Shown piece after piece: positions 58,140-64,000 of a DNA stretch of 64,000 nucleotides. The notes below the pieces were generated by a model. It ran no database searches. It was not told the DNA's origin and saw nothing but the letters and a program-made list of their open reading frames with translations. The position numbers and the translations under genes are program-made. Source of the stretch: Dysidea avara (taxonomy: Eukaryota; Porifera; Demospongiae; Dictyoceratida; Dysideidae); NCBI RefSeq assembly GCF_963678975.1, contig NC_089272.1, forward strand, positions 57,420,713-57,484,712, written 5' to 3'. Within the stretch, counting starts at the first letter, position 1; each line of letters starts with the position of its first letter.

Positions 58140-58890
58140 AGATTACATCTGCAATAAGGCAAATAGAGCTGTTGGTTTTTTGCGACGAAATCTTCAGCAT
58201 TGTCCTAGCCATCTACGTGAGCTAGCATATAAACAATTTGGCTTGCCTATTTTAGAGTATTGTTCACCAGTGTGGGACCCATACCACCAAACCAACATAA
58301 TTGAGATGGTCCAACATAGAGCTGCTCGTTTTGTCACAGGTCAACCATGGAGACGAAATAATAGAGACAGCATCACTAACATCCTTGAAAACTTGCAATG
58401 GCCTACACTACAAGAACGTCGCAAATCAGCTAGACTAGTTTTACTATAATATTATAAAGTACTACATGATTTATTAATTATACCAAACTGTTACCTCCCA
58501 TTTAAATCTACTGTATTACGGACCCGACACTCACACAACTTTAAACTAGTACCTTACCAACCAAGAATAGATGTATATAAATATTCCTTCATCCCAAGAA
58601 CTGTACCAGAATGGAATAGATTAGATGATGAGATTATTGAGACTGACTGTGTTGAAGAATTTAAGCAAAAATTAGCCCCTTCTATGTATATAGTTAAGTA
58701 ACTTATCGTAATTGTATATATTTTTATAGTTTATTATTGTAATTGTACATATGTATATAATTAAGTAACTTGTCGTAATTGTACATACTTATATAGTTAA
58801 GTAGCTACGTAATTGAAATTGTACACATGCGATTGCACATCAGCATTATACCCCTGGAGGGTCCTGCTGATTAACAATAAATAAATAATA

Positions 58891-59260
58891 ATAATTATCA
58901 GAATAATAGGTCACCAATTTCGTGGGAATAATTCCGGAATAACAGGATGGTTATAGGCATACTTTTAGAATTATTGGACGTTCACGGGAATAATCGGTGG
59001 AAGTAAGGGGTGTGTCTATTATTAGCTAGACGAAAGAGTTAAGTTACCAAGAATGATATATAGCTGGCATTATTGTACAAGTGCTGGCTGAAAAGCCTTT
59101 AAAGATCGATATACTCTAATAGAACGCTCAAATACTCTAATAGAGCAGTCAAATCGTTTCATGTTAACAATCTGCAGCCAGCATCAGGGGTGTAACTGCG
59201 CTATTCTGAAACTTGTGTATCTTATACCAGTATATCTTCATCAAGTCTTTGAACATATAT
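58891..59260 (+). mobile_element. truncated hAT-like element (third copy)
   Basis: Matches 17205-17560 of the complete copy from GAATAATAGGTCACCAATTT onward, with the left TIR and the right half missing. It abuts the AATA tail of the LINE. Two hairpin motifs at 59106-59150. Confidence 0.75.
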
Positions 59261-59515
59261 ATTGATATCATTATCACTACAAAAAAAAGTGCATTTGCTT
59301 CTGCAATATAAATGTTGTACATCTGTTGTGTATGTCATATTTGATCATGTTGTTTACACATGTGATAAAGTGTGTATGTAACTATTTAATACATATGTGA
59401 GCCATTGTCTTTTTGTTTGTAGGCCAAATTTCAACCGTGTATGTGACTACTCAAATGTGAATCCTTTACCAGATGTGTCAGCAACCTTAATGTAATACAT
59501 ACATGTAATACATAA

Positions 59516-59766
59516 AGTGACTGGGCCTGCGAAAACAGGGCATGTGGGCACATGATTTTTGCCTACTTTTTCAAACTTCCTTGACTCATACCTTTTCATA
59601 CCATTTTGCTATGGCAATGATATTTTAGACCCGTAGCAAGCATTTCTTTGGCTTTATGATGCAAGTTACAGAATACAAATATTCTGTTTCAATACTGAGA
59701 TATGACCTGTAGTGTGACAGGGTGTAGTTTGTGCCCACATTCCCTGTTTTCGCAGGCCCGGTCACA
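59516..59766. mobile_element. 250-bp TGTGAC-type MITE
   Basis: GTGACTGGGCCTGCGAAAAC pairs with the right end CGCAGGCCCGGTCAC. It shares its interior with 23387-23626 (GTGCCCACAT, ATGATGCAAGTTACAGA). Confidence 0.85.
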
Positions 59767-59889
59767 AATATTATAAGCATTAGATTTGAAATAATTTATG
59801 AAATTATTAATTTTATAAATGAGCACTAAAAGGAGGTTACACATGTACAGTCAGTGTTGTACATCAAGTACAAAATGTTAAAGTCATGA

Positions 59890-60130
59890 GAACAGTTCGA
59901 TTGCCCATTCTGGGGCATTGTCTGGTTGTCTCCTGTCAGATACACCCTCCACCTTAATCTCAAGGCACATAGCCTTTAGCACGATCACATCGTCTATGCT
60001 CTAACTTTCTGTCAAGGCTATCAAAAACAGATTGCAACTCTTGGGATCTCCATGATAGCTTTTTTCTAATTAGTTTCTTTTTACTGGATTGCGGTTCACG
60101 ATCATCCTTGCTGCCACTGCTGTCCGGATG
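59890..60130 (-). pseudogene. exon-like fragment with a frameshift, unrecognised
   Basis: Minus strand, after an acceptor-like CTACTTAG: a frame reads DSSGSKDDREPQSSKKKLIR, then LSWRSQELQSVFDSLDRKLE, and meets a stop. One base over, the sense continues as LEIKVEGVSDRRQPDNAPEW. Basic, helical composition. Family not recognised; perhaps part of a transposon-encoded or DNA-binding protein. Confidence 0.35.
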
Positions 60131-61076
60131 CTAAGTAGAAACACTATCTACTACGGTGGCCCGTTCCGGTCTATTTCCCGGAAATTTCTTTCAAATTTCC
60201 GAGAAATTTCTTCACTTTTTCTCATTTCTCAACAGTTTCTCTAAAGTTTCTCACCTTTTTCTCAATTTTTTCTCTATTCTTGAAACTTTCCCTAAAATTT
60301 CTTTAGTACTTCTCGATCTTTTCTCGTTTCTCAAAAATTTCCATAGAATTTCTTTGAGAAATAAGACGTCATGTGCACGTGATCAGTACTTCTCTAAAAT
60401 TTCTATAGAATTTCTTCGTGGCATACGACGTCATAATGCGTAATTAAGAGTTCTTACTGTACAACTTAAAAGTGCGCGTGGATATGGCGGGAAAAGATGA
60501 AGTTTCTTTTTTGTTCAAGTGCGTTAAGGAAGGCAAGATTACGGGAGACGAAGCCATCGATATCATTGGCAAGGGCAGATTACCAGCCACCACAGGAGCT
60601 ATTATGAGATATGGACCCAATCATAGTATCCAACCCCCTACACCAACTGCAAGTAAGCCAGCAACCGTTATCTTGTTACACATACTGAACGTAGTTCGAG
60701 CACGTGCATATTGACTTTAATGTATAAACCTGGCTTTGGTCTGTAGAGCTGTCTGGTTTTTTGTCAAAACAAAATGCTCTATATGCAGTGCTCATGAGCA
60801 GTGGTGTTTTAAAAGCAGGATCTTCTGCCTTGAGCTCTTATCAGAAAATATCTTTTTTGTTCATAACATTTTTATTGTAGCCAACTTGTATTTTTCCTTT
60901 TAATGCCTGCTTTAAGTATAATATGTAGCTAGTCGCATGAAAGTCTCCTGTCCAGACCGTATTGCCTTAACTTCTTGACATTATCAATTAGAGATTATAA
61001 GTACCCCCTCAGAAAAAGTTTTGTCGTCTGCCCACACCTTTTTGTTCGGCAACTTTTTGCATACAATTTGTTGTTA

Positions 61077-61262
61077 CCGCCAAGGCCTTAACCATATAAT
61101 CTTACCGCCAAGGTCTCAACCATATAATCTTACCGCCAAGGCCTTAACCATATAATCTTACCGCCAAGGTCTCAACCATATAATCTTACCGCCAAGGTCT
61201 CAACCATATAATCTTACCGCCAAGGTCTCAACCATATAATCTTACCGCCAAGGTCTCAACCT
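61077..61262. repeat. tandem repeat, about 28 bp x 7
   Basis: The unit CCGCCAAGGTCTCAACCATA plus TAATCTTA is repeated about seven times. The variants GGCCTTAACC and GGTCTCAACC mark two subtypes; the last four are all of the second type, suggesting recent amplification. Confidence 0.93.
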
Positions 61263-61689
61263 TAATTTGCATGCAACAATTTTGAACAAGAATGGTATGG
61301 ATGATTCACCAGACCCCTTCCTAGAAATGGGGGGTTTTAAACTTCTAATTGACGAGTGGTGCTTATGAAGAACGTGACTAGCTAGTGTTTTATAGGCATC
61401 ACCAGCAACATGGCACTATCATTTTACTAGGTAGTAGTAAAAGAGATTATTGAAAAATATAAGCAACTCCAATGAGGAGAACGATCAAATAGCTCTAAGA
61501 AGACAAGATGTTCTGCTAGTGTTCAAAAGAGAAACCCAGTTTTAATTAAGGTCAGTGTATAACTAACTATTCTAATAAGCATCAGTGGTGGATCCAGGGG
61601 GTTTGAGAGGGTTCCATGGAGCACCCTTTTTGAAAAATCATCAATGAAGCACAATCAAAATACTCTAATAGAGCATTCACTAAAATCTA

Positions 61690-61984
61690 GTGATGTGCGA
61701 TATAGCTTATTGTTTACATTGCATATTACAAGCAAAATTATCACGATTATGATAATTATCATGACAATTAACATGTAACATTAGATGCCAGTCTACAGGT
61801 GAGAACTTATACAAACAACAAGTTTCTGAGTGCAGTTGTAACTAGTGATGAAAATTTCTATCAGAGAAAGTTTCTTGTTTATTGCAATTACTATGTATTT
61901 AGTTGAAATTTTTATATCACAATATAGCTTTGTCACAATATGATTATCATGAGATACACGGTATACGATAGATTGTACCATCAC
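61690..61984. mobile_element. small MITE with TAGTGATG ends
   Basis: TAGTGATGTGCGATAT at the left and a CATCACTA right end (reverse complement TAGTGATGGTACAATC). The interior is rich in TATCATGATAA-type self-complementary blocks, like 2305-2699. TA flanks are included in the end motif. Confidence 0.6.
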
Positions 61985-63540
61985 TACAATAATGCAACAG
62001 TCCAGGATGTAATCAAATGGCAGTTGCCAAATTGGTCATACTGTATGTTGAACTTGAGAAAAACTGAAATTCACTCAAAATTTCTGCTGCTTTTGGTCTG
62101 AGCCTTCAAAAGTGTGGGTTGCAAAAGTGAAACCCCGAAAGTATGGATCCACCCCTTGAGCATTAGCCACATGTGTGCAAATGACTTAATAAGTTTGTTC
62201 GATTATGTTAGATTACACTTGGTGGAATGAGGTTCGATGATGTAAAGCAACGTGGTGTACACTGCAAGGAACTTGGACCTAATGTTGGGGTTTCTATGGC
62301 ACCCACAGCAACGTATGATGAATTGGTTGAGGAAGGAATAAAATACTTCTTCAGTTACAAGGAAAACGCAGCAGGTGTGGCAAGTCGTGAATATTTTTTG
62401 GCAGATGGGCAAGGAAGCAAGTTGCCCAACACCTTGCAAGGCCGCTCATGGGTTTTGGCAGATTATCTACACATGCATGGCATATTCCCATCAAAGACTA
62501 GGATATTCTGTGTACAAGTAAGCAGTCTTGTGTATATGCTGAATGTGGGATATTTAATCATGTGTATTGGAAATCTATATAGCAAGAGATCATCGGTATT
62601 CCCAGTGAGCCAGTTAATGTTCCTACTCCAATACCAGAGCCAGGTACTTCTCATGTTGTTGCCACAATACCATCTGACTCAAATGATGAGGTGGCTTTGA
62701 GAGATGTACAATGCAGCAGTGACAAGAAAATAGGTAAATATATCACAGCTTTGTAACACAATTTCAATCTCTACGCATGTACGAAGATGAACACTTCATT
62801 CCATTTTCATCATTTACACTGGGACGTAAACTTGGTAAGGGGGGTTATGGATTGGTGTTCCTGTCCGAACTAAATGGAACGTTTGTTGCTGCAAAGCAAA
62901 TTCGATTCCATTGACATCAGATGAGGTCGACATGAGTGAGATTAATGTTTTAAGGTGATAAAATAGTTATATAGCTATATGATTTCCATATGTGCTTTTA
63001 TAACATTTGTTTACACTGAACAGCTCACTGCGCCACCCTAACGTTGTTGTGTTCATGGGGTATTCCAGAGATGAACATCACATATACATCTTGACTAATT
63101 ATGTACATGGCGGAGATTTATTCAACCTCCTTTTCAAAGAGGTACATTTATTGACTTGACTGAAATCTTTACATGTGTAATTATCGTCACAGAAAATACC
63201 ACTCTAAGCAAGTGACCAACTGTCAATAACCGATCAAGTGGCACAGGCACTTGCTTATATGCATGGATGAAAGTCTCCTTTTATTCATCGAGATGTAAAG
63301 CCAATGAACATATTGGTAAGTACATAATTATGTAGATTGATGTAATATAGGCAAGCATTGTCTGTGTACTTGTCAAGTTCTTCGGTGCCTTAATAGTACT
63401 ACTAGAGAAAGATTGGGTATAAATGTTATGAGATGTCACTGATATGGTACCTTAAAAGCTTTGTACATTGTGCAAATGAACTTCATAAGTACTTTTGTAT
63501 TACTTTGGACTTTCTGCTGCACATAAAACAATATACCATA

Positions 63541-63722
63541 TTTACTTGGTTAAACGCCACACCTTTAATAGTTGCCGCACTGAAGGGGGGCCCACAATCG
63601 ATTGTGAAAATAAGGGCTTAAACATCGTTCACGTGTATCGAACGGTGGTTAAGCTTGAATAGTCGCCACATCGATTTTTGAGACTATAAGGTAATAGTAG
63701 CCGCAGTGTTTAACCAAGTAAA
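63541..63722. mobile_element. TA-flanked MITE with TTTACTTGGTTAAAC TIR
   Basis: TTTACTTGGTTAAACGC pairs with GTGTTTAACCAAGTAAA. TA is duplicated at 63539-63540 and 63723-63724. 182 bp, in a kinase intron. Confidence 0.88.
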
Positions 63723-64000
63723 TATTGTACTTTTAAACTTATTTATGAATAAAATAATTTTATGGTTTGTTAGAAATTATAATTATTGTTCACAGGTTGA
63801 AAAGGGAACTTTCCATGTATACTTAACAGACATGGGATTAGCCAGACTCAAGACAACAGCTTGTACAATGACAAATGTTGGAAAAGCTGAAGGCACACCT
63901 TATTATTCTTCACCAGAATGCTTTTTTGGAAACACATGCCTTGCGTCTGATGTTTGGAGCTTTGGTTTAGTCTTATCTGAAGTGTTTGGGAGAAAGCATG

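Larger units (their letters stand above)
53769..58140 (+). mobile_element. minisatellite/palindrome composite element, copy A
   Basis: A 4.4-kb insertion between LINE codons SWKSH and DYICNKAN. It starts GACACACGATAGTGTGTC (a small hairpin). A leader of about 780 bp follows, which is conserved in copy B and holds no accepted gene. Then come a hairpin motif cluster (54549-54595), a minisatellite (54640-57600), a tail, and a palindrome of about 325 bp at its right end. No TSD longer than 2 bp (GA) is evident. An internal minisatellite, a terminal hairpin and little or no TSD recall Helitron/Helentron-related non-autonomous elements, but no diagnostic end motif was confirmed. Confidence 0.75.
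50441..58890 (+). mobile_element. CR1/L2-like LINE split by three DNA elements
   Basis: Retained LINE segments are 50441-51437, 52198-52772, 53110-53768 and 58141-58890. In order they encode an apurinic-like endonuclease (NFCSVRNKQAE, LLIGTESHLN, GGDFNCPGVDW, FSDHEAV), the reverse transcriptase (KSPGPDAISGHLV, NYQPVSLTSII, ILDLSKAFDKVPH, GVPQGSVLGPTLF, LFADDCLIY), and the C-terminal region (LRRNLQHCPSHLRELAYKQF, ILEYCSPVWDPY, VPEWNRLDDEI). A UTR and an AATA tail close it. Stops and frameshifts exist outside the inserts too (for example near 50910 and 51426), so it is dead. Target-primed reverse transcription is the known mechanism for this class. Confidence 0.88.
60653..62211. other. first kinase intron with repeats
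   Basis: Holds the seven-unit tandem repeat (61077-61262), a hairpin motif (61656-61685) and a MITE (61690-61984). An additional small exon is expected here because exon phases 1 and 0 do not join, but none was identified. Confidence 0.5.
60484..64000 (+). pseudogene. multi-exon protein kinase gene with frameshifts and stops (partial)
   Basis: Exon candidates: 60484-60652 (ATG, MAGKDEVSFLFKCVKEGKIT...), 62212-62517 (GGMRFDDVKQRGVHC..., an unrecognised globular region), 62583-62733 (Pro/Ser-rich linker), 62749-62954 (kinase N-lobe: LGRKLGKGGYGLVFL and FVAAKQI), 63024-63141 (HPNVVVFMG, NYVHGGDLFNLL), 63193-63315 (FIHRDVKPMNIL) and 63796 onward (LTDMGLARL, GTPYYSSPE, DVWSFG). Defects: frame mismatch entering the N-lobe exon, a shift near 62910, TAA at 63205-63207, TGA at 63268-63270, and DMG in place of DFG. 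The subdomain order is that of a Ser/Thr or TKL-like kinase. Either a recent pseudogene or poor sequence. Confidence 0.7.

Noticed and set aside
60156-60443. Phe/Ser/Leu-rich 95-codon frame
   Set aside because: Lies in a simple TTTCTC-rich stretch; its composition reflects the low-complexity DNA and no family features are present.

Overview
The window is AT-rich eukaryotic DNA with short GT-AG introns, several kinds of non-LTR retrotransposon and very many small terminal-inverted-repeat (TIR) elements. It contains no operon, rRNA, standard tRNA or CRISPR array. Gene and repeat style suggest an invertebrate animal, most probably a sponge. That is an inference, because no taxonomic marker gene is present.

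Layout. 0.4-5.7 kb: parts of a gene with a FAR1/ZSWIM-like N-terminal exon and a PHD-finger exon, separated by a 1,320-bp uninterrupted TGTA microsatellite and several MITEs. 6-20 kb: dense transposon territory, with a pair of hAT-like elements carrying exact 8-bp target-site duplications (TSDs), CR1/L2-like LINE ends, two LINEs of the type with a restriction-like endonuclease (RLE), a three-level nest of TIR elements, and a small secreted Cys-containing gene. 20.9-23.8 kb: a related secreted-protein gene with a hydrophobic C-terminal tail. 24.8-27.2 kb: an inverted copy of a minisatellite-bearing composite element. 27.25-30.84 kb: a TIR transposon with perfect 87-bp TIRs and 4-bp TSDs that carries a nine-exon minus-strand gene for a Ulp1-like protease with a PHD finger. 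31-37 kb: foldback and duplicated non-coding DNA with orphan exon candidates. 37.7-40.2 kb: a long RLE-type LINE interrupted by one stop. 42.28-46.26 kb: a second TIR transposon with 4-bp TSDs and an intact 11-exon Ulp1-like/PHD gene (366 codons). 46-50 kb: MITEs, tRNA-headed SINE-like pieces and foldbacks. 50.4-58.9 kb: one decayed LINE split by three DNA elements of different classes, the last being a 4.4-kb element with a 3-kb minisatellite and a terminal palindrome. 60.5-64 kb: a multi-exon protein kinase gene with frameshifts and in-frame stops, running off the window.

The strongest result is the pair of TIR transposons that each carry an intron-rich Ulp1-like cysteine protease fused to a PHD finger. 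Both genes were assembled by hand exon by exon; every junction is GT-AG and keeps phase, and the catalytic His, Asp, Gln and Cys are all visible. Both elements start with TGT and have 4-bp GC-rich TSDs, which resembles Ginger-type transposons. I found no integrase in either, so they may be protease-carrying elements mobilised in trans. A second signal is a short hairpin motif with core CTCTAATAGAG, scattered over about 15 loci in unrelated repeat contexts.
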